64,000 nt of DNA from Sphingobacteriaceae bacterium (lineage in GTDB: Bacteria; Bacteroidota; Bacteroidia; Sphingobacteriales; Sphingobacteriaceae), in contig JAGIAD010000029.1 in NCBI GenBank assembly GCA_017745075.1, positions 620,001 to 684,000 on the forward strand, written 5' to 3'. Each line of letters starts with the position of its first letter. Positions within the stretch are counted from its first letter, which is position 1. A program made the translations under genes and the position numbers. Positions 43,329-51,816 of this stretch are shown in pieces. The notes beneath the pieces were generated by a model. The model searched no databases. It was not told the DNA's origin and saw only the letters and a program-made list of their open reading frames with translations.

Positions 43329-46300
43329 CTACAAACCAATATTAATACCCAAAGAGAAAGTACGTGATGGAACGAATTGATTTTCGCTATATCCACCAAA
43401 AGTTTGTTGTGGACTTAAACCTTTCATTCTGGTAAATGTTGCTAGGTTATCAACCAGAAAAGTAAATGACAATTTACTTAAATCCAGTTTTCTGGTAACG
43501 CTTTTTGGCACATTATAACCAAGGGCAATGTTCTTAATTACAAAATAAGAGTTATCGTATAAGAACCTGTTGCTGATGCTGTTGTTATTGTATTGGCTGT
43601 TGGTAAAGTTAATTTGAGGCGTAGCGCTCGGGTTTATCCTATCCGGTGAGGTTAAGGTCATTCCTTCAGGCACACCGTTCCACGAATTTAAAATATCTTT
43701 ATGAACTGCACTAGGAGTTGAGGTTACACTCATTAGTCCGATATAGGAATAATCAAATCCTTTTCCTCCGATTGAATAATTGAATAATGTAGAAAGGGTG
43801 AAATCTTTATATGTAAAGCTTGTATTAAAACTTCCCATAACATCAGGAATAGCAGTACCGTTCCAATCGCGTTTAGCATAGGTGGCATTGCGGGTATAAT
43901 TTACACCATTAACATTAACCAAAAATGGGTAGTGCGCACCCGTTGTATTGGTTGGGCTAAATGCAGCATCGTCAGCATAATAAAGTGCCTGGCCGGTCAT
44001 CATATCAACACCAGCATATTGATATAGGAAATAGTCGTAAATTGAATGACCTTCCATATACTTAAACGGAGCAGTGATGATACCATTTGCCCTGTTTTCA
44101 GGAGGTAATGAAACGATTTTGTTTTTCAGGAATGTAGCATTAACACCAAAGTTCCAGGTAAATTCTTTATTCTTCACAATGTCTACATCTGCTGAAAGTT
44201 CTAAACCGCTATTTCTAACCTTACCAATATTTTTAGTGATTGTAGATACACCACTTGTTGTACTGGTTGCACCTGCAGAAAGCGGAAGATTAACGTCAAA
44301 GATCAAACCATCAGATCCCTTATCAAAATATTCGACGGTTAAATTTAATCTGTTGAAAAAACGTCCTTCTAAAGCTGCCGAAACGGCTCTTTGTCCTTCC
44401 CATTTTAAGTCAGGATTCTCATTTTGATTTTTATATAAAGCAGCAATATTGTTGTTCTGACCGATAGCATATAGCGGCATAAAGCCATAAAAATCAACAC
44501 TACCAATATTACCTACCTTACCGTAAGATCCGCGGAGTTTTAAATCATTTACATAGTGTGAAATTGAACTAAAGAAATCCTCTTTAGAAACCAGCCAGGT
44601 TCCACCAATTGACCAGAAATTACCCCATTTGTTATCAGGGTGCAATCTCGAAGTTCCATCTCTTCTGAATGAACCCTCTACAAAGTATTTTTCCTTATAA
44701 TTATAACGTAACCTGCTTAATAAACTTTCAGTTCTATCGTTATGTTCATAATCGGTCAAACTAGTAATCTGGGTAAAGTTTACCAGATCTACCTGCCCTG
44801 CAAAAGTTTCGGTAGTTTTATAACCGTACAGGTAGTTATATCTATAATAGTAACTTTCATGACCAGCTAAAAAATCGAAGTTATGATCATTAATACTCTT
44901 TTTATAGGTTAACTGCTGTTGTAATGTTAATTCATTCCTTCTATAAATTGTTCTGGAACCCCTTCCCTTGTTTCCTGCTCCATCACCAATAGTAGCGTTA
45001 TTGTAGGTACGCTGTTCCGAATTCCTTAATGAATTGCTTGCGATTGTAGAGAACTTGAAATCTTTTAAGAAACTGATATCCACATAAGCCTGAGAAACCA
45101 ATGAGTTTTGATAGGTTCTATCCATATTCAGCTCATTTTCCCAGATGACATGACGATTTAGATACTGAGTTCTTGAATTTACCCCGTTATCATAAATTTT
45201 ATTTCCGGAAGAATCAAAATTATACTCACCTGTAGTAAGGTTGTGCTCATAAACCGGATATATCGGCGCTATGTTTCTCGCATAATTCCAAGGCGTAGTG
45301 AAACCAGAACCGCTACCCGTCGTATTATTTGTAACCTGATAATTTCCATTTAAACTTAAACCTGCCTTAATCCATGATTTTGGGCTGATGCTTCCGCTCA
45401 CCCGACCCGTAAAACGTTCAAAATCTGACGTTTTGATATAACCTTGCTCATCTAAATAGCCTAATGAATAAAATAAATTAGATTTTTCCGACCCTGACTG
45501 ACCACTTAGGTTATAATCCTGACGATAACCATCCCTGGTAATCGGCTTAAACCAGTCTAAATCTTCAGCGTAGGTTCCTTTTATCTGCGCATTTGGTAAC
45601 AGTTTTCCATCTGCATCAAATAATTGATTATCCGGCAGGTTAAAAATATTGGTTTTAAGGATAGTTGGCACTAAATTCGCATTTACCGTTGCATTGGCCT
45701 GTGCTATCGTTAGTGTAGGGTTAGCAGTCATTAATTGGTTACGGTAACCTAAAAATGCAACGCCCATATATTCCTGAGGTGTTACCTTATCATATTCCGG
45801 GATACCCCTGGTATATAAACCCTGGTTTATCGAAAAATTTAGGTTAGAAGTTCCGTTCTTACCTTTTTTGGTTGTAATTACAATTACACCATTAGAACCT
45901 TTACTTCCATATAAACTTGCAGAAGTCGCATCCTTTAACACAGAAATCGATTCAATGTCGTTTGGATTAATATCGTTAACACTACCTGTATAAACTACGT
46001 TGTCTAAAACGATTAAAGGCGTTGAAGTTCCATTGATCGATCCAAATCCACGTATGCGGATACTTGGTGCCGATCCTGGTTCACCATAAGAGTTATTGAT
46101 CTGCAGACCCGGTGCCGATCCTTCTAAAGCCACCAATGCATTGGCAACAGGTCTTTTGCCAATATCATCTGAGTTGATAGAAGAAACTGAACCTGTAATG
46201 GCTTCTTTTTTTAATGATCCATAACCTACAACCACTACCTCATCAAGGTTACGTACCGCGTCCTGCAATTTAATGGTATAATTAGTCTGGTCGCCAACAA

Positions 46301-46550
46301 TGATACTTTGGTCCTGAAACCCAAGCGACTTAAATACAATTGTTACACCTTTGTTTACAGAAAGGCTAAAGTTTCCATAAAGATCGGTCTGGCTTGATGC
46401 ATTTGCACCTTGAATTACGATACTCACATTCGGAATAGCAATATTTTTACTATCCAGAACCTTACCCGTAATTTTTTTACTCTGTCCATAGCCATCAAAA
46501 GCTATAAACGAACAAAATAGGGCAATAAAAATTAGTAAGTTTTGTTTCAT
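43329..46550 (-). CDS. SusC/RagA TonB-dependent outer-membrane transporter
   Basis: A 1073-residue TonB-dependent porin. After a signal peptide there is a carboxypeptidase-regulatory-like domain (about residues 25-100, KKITGKVLDSKNIAIPNVSI), the SusC-type motif DEVVVVGYGSLKKEAITGSV (about 103-122), a plug domain (about 120-230, ending SASLYGSKGSNGVIVITTKK) and a large beta-barrel to the C-terminal residue. It pairs with SusD (19 bp downstream) to import oligosaccharides or peptides. No sensor gene (ECF sigma, anti-sigma or hybrid histidine kinase) is adjacent, and no glycosidase is in this operon. Confidence 0.94.
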   Translation of the reverse strand: MKQNLLIFIALFCSFIAFDGYGQSKKITGKVLDSKNIAIPNVSIVIQGANASSQTDLYGNFSLSVNKGVTIVFKSLGFQDQSIIVGDQTNYTIKLQDAVRNLDEVVVVGYGSLKKEAITGSVSSINSDDIGKRPVANALVALEGSAPGLQINNSYGEPGSAPSIRIRGFGSINGTSTPLIVLDNVVYTGSVNDINPNDIESISVLKDATSASLYGSKGSNGVIVITTKKGKNGTSNLNFSINQGLYTRGIPEYDKVTPQEYMGVAFLGYRNQLMTANPTLTIAQANATVNANLVPTILKTNIFNLPDNQLFDADGKLLPNAQIKGTYAEDLDWFKPITRDGYRQDYNLSGQSGSEKSNLFYSLGYLDEQGYIKTSDFERFTGRVSGSISPKSWIKAGLSLNGNYQVTNNTTGSGSGFTTPWNYARNIAPIYPVYEHNLTTGEYNFDSSGNKIYDNGVNSRTQYLNRHVIWENELNMDRTYQNSLVSQAYVDISFLKDFKFSTIASNSLRNSEQRTYNNATIGDGAGNKGRGSRTIYRRNELTLQQQLTYKKSINDHNFDFLAGHESYYYRYNYLYGYKTTETFAGQVDLVNFTQITSLTDYEHNDRTESLLSRLRYNYKEKYFVEGSFRRDGTSRLHPDNKWGNFWSIGGTWLVSKEDFFSSISHYVNDLKLRGSYGKVGNIGSVDFYGFMPLYAIGQNNNIAALYKNQNENPDLKWEGQRAVSAALEGRFFNRLNLTVEYFDKGSDGLIFDVNLPLSAGATSTTSGVSTITKNIGKVRNSGLELSADVDIVKNKEFTWNFGVNATFLKNKIVSLPPENRANGIITAPFKYMEGHSIYDYFLYQYAGVDMMTGQALYYADDAAFSPTNTTGAHYPFLVNVNGVNYTRNATYAKRDWNGTAIPDVMGSFNTSFTYKDFTLSTLFNYSIGGKGFDYSYIGLMSVTSTPSAVHKDILNSWNGVPEGMTLTSPDRINPSATPQINFTNSQYNNNSISNRFLYDNSYFVIKNIALGYNVPKSVTRKLDLSKLSFTFLVDNLATFTRMKGLSPQQTFGGYSENQFVPSRTFSLGINIGL

Positions 46551-46855
46551 ACTTATTTGTTAAGGTTAAAAATTAGTTTTCTAGAAAAAAAGAATAGGAG
46601 TGCCTAGCTGGTTAGGCCTCATAGAGGAAATTAATCATGAATAAGTTAGTTTACCGGGTTTATCTGGCTGCAAAAATATAAGAATTGGATTTCGATCAAA
46701 GGAAAAAATGATTTTTCTTGAAAATTCGTATAATAAATACTACATTAATACATTTAAAACTTTTTTGACCTCAAAACTGGCCCTATTTTCTTAGACAATT
46801 AATGTAATGATGAGTAAATAATGTCTCGGCAATGATAAAACAGACAATAAATTAT
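46551..46855. other. Intergenic region, divergent promoters
   Basis: About 300 bp between the SusC gene and the prolyl oligopeptidase gene. AT-rich; no repeat or RNA recognised. Confidence 0.5.
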
Positions 46856-48982
46856 ATGAAAAAACAAATTCTATTGAGCTTATTTGCATTAGTTCTGTTT
46901 GCCTGCAACCAGGGCAAAAAACCAGCAGAAAAAATAACATTGATGAAATATCCTGAAACAAAAAAAGACAGTACCGTAGATAACTATTTTGGCACTGCGA
47001 TCGCCGATCCTTACCGCTGGCTCGAGAACGACACCTCTGCCGAAACTAAAGCCTGGGTAAATGCAGAAAATAAAGTAACCCAAAACTACCTTGAACAGAT
47101 TCCTTACCGGGCTGATATTAAAAAACGCTTAACTGAAATCTGGAACTATCCGAAAGAATCGGCCCCATTTAAGGTTGGTGAATATTATTTCTTTAACAAA
47201 AACGATGGATTACAAAATCAAAACATCTGGTTTATAAAAAAAGGACTGGATGGCAAAGAAGAGGTTTTTCTCGATCCAAATAAGCTTACCGCAGATGGAA
47301 CAACAGCAGTATCGCTGCTCGGGGTTTCTCATGATAAAAAATATTTAGCCTACTCAGTAGCACAGGCCGGATCAGACTGGAGCAATATTTATGTGATGGA
47401 AATCGCTACCAAAATGAAACTGGGCGACGAGCTAAAATGGACCAAATTTTCAGGCGCAGCATGGAAAGGCGATGGATTTTATTACAGTAAGTTTGATGAA
47501 CCTGCAAAAGGAACCGATCTTTCGGCGGCTAATAAATACCAAAAAGTGTATTATCATAAATTGGGCGATTTACAGAAAAACGACCAGTTAATTTTTGAAG
47601 ATAAAACGAACCCTAACTTATACTTTGGTGCCAGCGTTACTGAAGACGAGCGATTTTTAGTGATATATGCCAACGCAGGCACCTCGGGCAACGCCTTGTA
47701 TTATCAGGATTTACAAACACCCGGCAGCAAAATGGCCCCACTGGTAAAAGGCTATGAAAACAACCACGGCGTTGTCGACAACATAGGCGACAAATTATTG
47801 GTAAATACCGATTTAGGGGCAGAAAACAGACAGGTGGTGCTGATAGATCCGAAAAATGCAGACCCGAAAAACTGGCAGAAAGTTATTCCCGAATCTGAAC
47901 TGGCGCTGGAAAGTATCGGAACCGGTGGTGGATTTTTATGGGCAACATACCTAAAAGATGCCAGTACAAACATTGTTCAATTTGATTTAAAAGGTAAAAA
48001 AATCGGTGATGTGAAATTGCCTGCTATTGGTACGGTTACTGGTTTCGGTGGTTATAAAGAAGACCGGGAGTTTTTCTACACTTTTACCAACTTTACCACC
48101 CCTAGCAGCATTTACCGTTATAATGTGGAAAAGGCCGAATCGATTTTATACAAAAAATCGGAATTGAAACTCAATACTGACGATTATGAAACCAAACAGG
48201 TGTTTTATCCCTCGAAAGACGGAACCAAGGTACCGATGTTCATCGTCCATAAAAAGGGGATCAAGCTTGATGGCAATAACCCGGTTTACCTCTATGCTTA
48301 CGGAGGTTTCCAGATCAGTTTAACGCCTTCATTCAGTTTATCGCGAATGTTGTTTTTAGAGCATGGCGGCATTTACGTCCAGCCGAGTTTGCGGGGCGGA
48401 AGTGAGTATGGAGAAGCCTGGCACAAAGGCGGTATGCTGGCTAAAAAACAAAATGTATTCGACGACTTTATTGCTGCAGCTGAATACCTGGTGAAACAAA
48501 AGTACACCAATCCGTCAAAAATTGCCATTTCGGGCGGTTCAAACGGCGGACTTTTAGTTGGTGCCTGTATGACACAGAGACCCGATCTTTTCAAGGTTGC
48601 TTTACCTGCCGTTGGCGTGCTGGATATGCTTCGCTACCATAAATTTACCGTTGGATGGGGTTGGGCCGTTGAATACGGAACAAGCGATAAAAAAGAAGAT
48701 TTTGATTACCTGATCAAATATTCGCCGCTTCATAACGTAAAAAGTAGCGTTAATTATCCGGCAACATTAATTACAACGGCTGACCATGATGACCGCGTGG
48801 TACCTGCCCACTCTTTCAAGTTTGCAGCAACATTACAAGAAAAATACAAAGGCGATAACCCGGTTTTAATCAGGATCGAAACCAAAGCCGGCCACGGAGC
48901 AGGTAAACCCACTACCAAATTGATTGAAGAAGCGGCTGATGTATGGAGCTTTGTGTTTCAGAATTTGGGAATGAGTTGGTAA
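46856..48982 (+). CDS. Prolyl oligopeptidase-family serine peptidase (S9A)
   Basis: A 708-residue predicted lipoprotein. The ATG at 46856 (MKKQILLSLFALVLFAC) gives a lipobox with Cys17; a start eight codons earlier is less likely. A seven-bladed propeller fills about residues 80-430. The catalytic alpha/beta-hydrolase domain follows, with the nucleophile in SGGSNGGLL (about 560), Asp in DHDDRVVPAH (about 645) and His in GHGAGKPT (about 680). It cleaves short proline-containing peptides, here probably in the periplasm. A perfect 17-bp terminator stem follows at 48991-49030. Confidence 0.93.
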   Translation: MKKQILLSLFALVLFACNQGKKPAEKITLMKYPETKKDSTVDNYFGTAIADPYRWLENDTSAETKAWVNAENKVTQNYLEQIPYRADIKKRLTEIWNYPKESAPFKVGEYYFFNKNDGLQNQNIWFIKKGLDGKEEVFLDPNKLTADGTTAVSLLGVSHDKKYLAYSVAQAGSDWSNIYVMEIATKMKLGDELKWTKFSGAAWKGDGFYYSKFDEPAKGTDLSAANKYQKVYYHKLGDLQKNDQLIFEDKTNPNLYFGASVTEDERFLVIYANAGTSGNALYYQDLQTPGSKMAPLVKGYENNHGVVDNIGDKLLVNTDLGAENRQVVLIDPKNADPKNWQKVIPESELALESIGTGGGFLWATYLKDASTNIVQFDLKGKKIGDVKLPAIGTVTGFGGYKEDREFFYTFTNFTTPSSIYRYNVEKAESILYKKSELKLNTDDYETKQVFYPSKDGTKVPMFIVHKKGIKLDGNNPVYLYAYGGFQISLTPSFSLSRMLFLEHGGIYVQPSLRGGSEYGEAWHKGGMLAKKQNVFDDFIAAAEYLVKQKYTNPSKIAISGGSNGGLLVGACMTQRPDLFKVALPAVGVLDMLRYHKFTVGWGWAVEYGTSDKKEDFDYLIKYSPLHNVKSSVNYPATLITTADHDDRVVPAHSFKFAATLQEKYKGDNPVLIRIETKAGHGAGKPTTKLIEEAADVWSFVFQNLGMSW

Positions 48983-48990
48983 CTGATTCT

Positions 48991-49030
48991 GCGAAGAAGT
49001 ACAAATCTCCTTGGATTTGTACTTCTTCGC
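48991..49030. terminator. Convergent terminator
   Basis: A 17-bp perfect inverted repeat (GCGAAGAAGTACAAATC and its complement) with a 6-base loop between the peptidase gene and the convergent 49037 gene. Confidence 0.75.
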
Positions 49031-49036
49031 AATGTA

Positions 49037-49690
49037 TCATCGAGATAATATTTTAGGAAAACCAGTAATAAATTCCGTACCCAAACAACCTTTTTTGATT
49101 ACAATTTCTACTCTATCATCTGGCTGTATACTTCTTAATTTCAGAAACAAATAAAATATGCCCGAAACTTCCATCTTACCCAAATTATAGAACACAACAT
49201 AATAACTTGTAGATCGGCCAATTGTCTTCATCGACTTTTCTATCACCTGTGTTTCTATATTACTTTTATCTTTTACCCATAAGCGGTTTATAAACAGAAG
49301 TAAGATATCAGAAAACCAGAATTTTGATGCAAATATTAAAACTGTGATCTGAAAAATATAGTTCCAAATGACAGAAACTAAACTCCCATCTTTTATAAAT
49401 CCCCGACCGTAACAGAGGTAAAGTATTAAAAAAGGGATGGTTAGGGCATAACTCAAAATATTAATCTTTCGACTAAACTTGGTTTCTCTCACTGTAATAT
49501 GGATATCAACAACCAAGAGAGACAATAACGGGATTAACAAAAGCCATTTCCAATGAGTGTTTCCTGAATAAAGCCCCCATATACAAAACGGAACAAAGGC
49601 AACAGGCAGTTGCCAGCTCCGCCCGCAAACGATAAACAACAATACCCAAAAAGCCACCAAAGGCAAAGCGATAAAAAAATAATCAGGCAT
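49037..49690 (-). CDS. Hypothetical membrane protein
   Basis: A 217-residue protein with about four hydrophobic segments in the first 135 residues (for example PLVAFWVLLFIVCG, WLLLIPLLSLLVVDIHI, ILSYALTIPFLILYLCY and IFQITVLIFASKFWF), then a soluble C-terminal part of about 80 residues with YYVVFYNLGKMEVSG. I do not recognise a family. It is convergent with the prolyl oligopeptidase gene and stands alone. Confidence 0.6.
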   Translation of the reverse strand: MPDYFFIALPLVAFWVLLFIVCGRSWQLPVAFVPFCIWGLYSGNTHWKWLLLIPLLSLLVVDIHITVRETKFSRKINILSYALTIPFLILYLCYGRGFIKDGSLVSVIWNYIFQITVLIFASKFWFSDILLLFINRLWVKDKSNIETQVIEKSMKTIGRSTSYYVVFYNLGKMEVSGIFYLFLKLRSIQPDDRVEIVIKKGCLGTEFITGFPKILSR

Positions 49691-49956
49691 CTGAACTATA
49701 ATTTTAGGGAAGTTATTATTTTTTTCGAACTTCGGCTATAACCAGGATTTAAGAATTTAACAAACTTTGGAGAAACCAGGGATTGGGATCAAATATTTCA
49801 AACAATCATCTATTCTCCACTAAACCTATAGACCAATTATAATTTGCTTTAACCCGCCAAAAACCTTTAACTTTTGTTTTTAATTAGTTCAAAGCATATA
49901 AAATACTGAATATAATAGGATTGCAAAATTATCTAGAATATTTCTAAATAGAGGAA
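49691..49956. other. Intergenic region, no gene
   Basis: Together with the promoter at 49957-49983 this gap is about 310 bp. AT-rich; nothing else recognised. Confidence 0.5.
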
Positions 49957-49983
49957 TTGATACGACTTTATTTTGTAACTTTG
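49957..49983 (+). promoter_or_regulatory. Promoter of the ferredoxin reductase gene
   Basis: TTG (49957-49959) and TAACTTTG (49976-49983) match the Bacteroidota -33 and -7 elements with 16 bp between them. The ATG at 50002 lies 18 bp beyond. This also argues against a start at 49957, which would be inside the promoter. Confidence 0.65.
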
Positions 49984-50001
49984 CATCAAATTTTTTCTTT
50001 A

Positions 50002-51012
50002 ATGATCACTACTGATATAGCCATAATTGGCGCTGGTCCGGTTGGTTTATTTGCCATTTTTGAAGCCGGTTTATTAAAAATGCGTTGTCATTTAATTGAT
50101 TACCTTCCGCAGGTTGGTGGTCAGCTGTCTGAAATTTATCCTAAGAAACCGATATACGATATTCCAGGTTATCCCTCTGTGCTGGCTCAGGAACTTATCG
50201 ATAATTTAATGGAACAAGCCAAACCTTTCCATCCAACATTTACCTTAGGCGAACGTATTGAAGGTTTGGAAAAACGTGGCGAAGCCGATTTCGTTTTAAC
50301 TACCAATATGGGTACCGTTATCGAAGCCAAAGTTGTGGTTATTGCCGGTGGTTTAGGCTGTTTCGAGCCGCGTAAACCAGCTGTAGAAAATTTAGAAAAC
50401 TTTGAAAACGGTAAAGGTGTAAACTACATGATCCTTGACCCTGAGAAATACCGCGATCAGAAAATGGTAATTGCAGGTGGTGGCGATTCTGCTTTAGACT
50501 GGACTATTTACCTAGCAGAAGTTTGTTCTGAACTGACCTTAGTACACAGAAGTGAAAGTTTCCGTGGTGCACCAGATTCTGTTGCCAAAGTAATGGCATT
50601 GGCAGAGGCCGGAAAAATAAACCTGGTTTTAAACAGCAACCTTCAGGCTGTATATGGAACGGATAAGCTGGAGCAGGTTGAAATTGTTCAGAACCGTACC
50701 ATGGAAAAAACTGTTGTTGAGGCTGATCACCTGATTCCTTTGTTTGGTTTAAGCCCTAAATTAGGTCCGATTGAAGATTGGAACCTTAACATCAGCAAAA
50801 GTGCTATCGAAGTGAATGTTGATGATTATTCGACAAACATCCCTGGAATTTATGCTATCGGTGATATCAATACCTACACCAATAAACTCAAATTAATTCT
50901 TTGCGGTTTCCATGAGGCAGCATTAATGAGTCACAGTGCTTATTCTTATATGAACCCTGGTGTGAAATACACAATGAAATATACAACCGTAAACGGGGTT
51001 TCAGAATTTTAA
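50002..51012 (+). CDS. Ferredoxin/flavodoxin-NADP reductase, thioredoxin-reductase-like
   Basis: A 336-residue flavoprotein. FAD-binding GAGPVG is at residues 10-15, and a second dinucleotide-binding motif VIAGGGDSALDW is near residue 157-168. The FAD-contact segment IYAIGDINTY is near residue 285. The CxxC redox pair of thioredoxin reductase is absent, which is the mark of the TrxR-like ferredoxin-NADP reductases. It passes electrons between NADPH and ferredoxin. The 2Fe-2S ferredoxin gene follows 36 bp downstream, an obvious redox partner. Confidence 0.88.
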   Translation: MITTDIAIIGAGPVGLFAIFEAGLLKMRCHLIDYLPQVGGQLSEIYPKKPIYDIPGYPSVLAQELIDNLMEQAKPFHPTFTLGERIEGLEKRGEADFVLTTNMGTVIEAKVVVIAGGLGCFEPRKPAVENLENFENGKGVNYMILDPEKYRDQKMVIAGGGDSALDWTIYLAEVCSELTLVHRSESFRGAPDSVAKVMALAEAGKINLVLNSNLQAVYGTDKLEQVEIVQNRTMEKTVVEADHLIPLFGLSPKLGPIEDWNLNISKSAIEVNVDDYSTNIPGIYAIGDINTYTNKLKLILCGFHEAALMSHSAYSYMNPGVKYTMKYTTVNGVSEF

Positions 51013-51048
51013 GCTTTCTGTTATATTTGCGACAATAAAGAGAGCAAA

Positions 51049-51375
51049 ATGGAAAACAACATTAACATATATATGCAAGAGCCGGATGGCTCGGTTACTG
51101 AACATGTTGCACCGACTGACATGGGCTTAAGCCTGATGGAGTTTTTAAAAGCATCAGAGTATGATATTCTTGCTACCTGTGGTGGAATGGCGCTATGTGC
51201 CACCTGCTGTGTAGATGTTCTGGAAGGTGAAGAAAAACTTAACGAAATGACAGACGATGAGTATGCCATGTTAGATACTTTGCCAGATCTGTTGCCAAAC
51301 TCGCGTTTAGCCTGCCAGTTGCAGTTAAATAATAACATGGACGGATTAAAAGTAAAATTACACGGCGTAAGCTAG
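51049..51375 (+). CDS. 2Fe-2S ferredoxin, adrenodoxin type
   Basis: A 108-residue soluble electron carrier. Cluster ligands are Cys44, Cys50, Cys53 (CGGMALCATC) and Cys89 (RLACQL), the CX5CX2C...C pattern of vertebrate/bacterial adrenodoxin-type ferredoxins. Neighbouring Cys54 is also present. It lies 36 bp after the ferredoxin-NADP reductase gene in the same orientation, so the two probably form a functional pair. A perfect terminator follows at 51394-51426. Confidence 0.93.
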   Translation: MENNINIYMQEPDGSVTEHVAPTDMGLSLMEFLKASEYDILATCGGMALCATCCVDVLEGEEKLNEMTDDEYAMLDTLPDLLPNSRLACQLQLNNNMDGLKVKLHGVS

Positions 51376-51393
51376 ATCTTAAATAACATAAAC

Positions 51394-51426
51394 AAAAATG
51401 GCGATATCAAAAGTATCGCCATTTTT
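51394..51426 (+). terminator. Intrinsic terminator
   Basis: AAAAATGGCGATA/TATCGCCATTTTT, 13-bp stem and 7-base loop, 18 bp after the ferredoxin stop. Confidence 0.88.
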
Positions 51427-51430
51427 GTTA

Positions 51431-51793
51431 GTCGAGATTTGCAATCTCGACTCTCTGTATAGTGATTTGTAATCCACCCAAACGATTAAAATCTAAAGAA
51501 TTATAAACCGCCAACCGGGAATTTCAAACTGATATGGGCGTTACCCAAGCTACGCAAGGGTCGGGTTTTTCAGGGCTACGCTTCGCTCCGGTACCGATGA
51601 AAAATCGGTACTGAACCCTTACAACCCCTAACGCGGATTTATCGCGATTTAGACCCCTGAGGTTTTAAAACGGCGTAGCCCTCAATGGGACCATTAAAAA
51701 ACTATGTAAACTACGAATTAAACCTCCGGGGTCTGGAAATCCCAACTAAAGGATTATAAATCCTTAGCTCCAGGGCCGGGATTACAAATCCCG
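51431..51793. repeat. Cluster of short palindromes with GATTnnnAATC core
   Basis: GTCGAGATTTGCAATCTCGAC (51431-51451), AAGGATTATAAATCCTT (51749-51765) and CGGGATTACAAATCCCG (51777-51793) share the core GATT-NNN-AATC with different flanks. A fourth palindrome GTACCGAT/ATCGGTAC (51591-51611) lies between them. No gene is seen in this ~390-bp gap. Confidence 0.7.
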
Positions 51794-51816
51794 ACCAACA
51801 TAAGCCTGATAATTTC

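Noticed and set aside
44074..44427. Plus-strand reading frame inside the SusC gene
   Set aside because: Antisense to the beta-barrel coding sequence and without family features.
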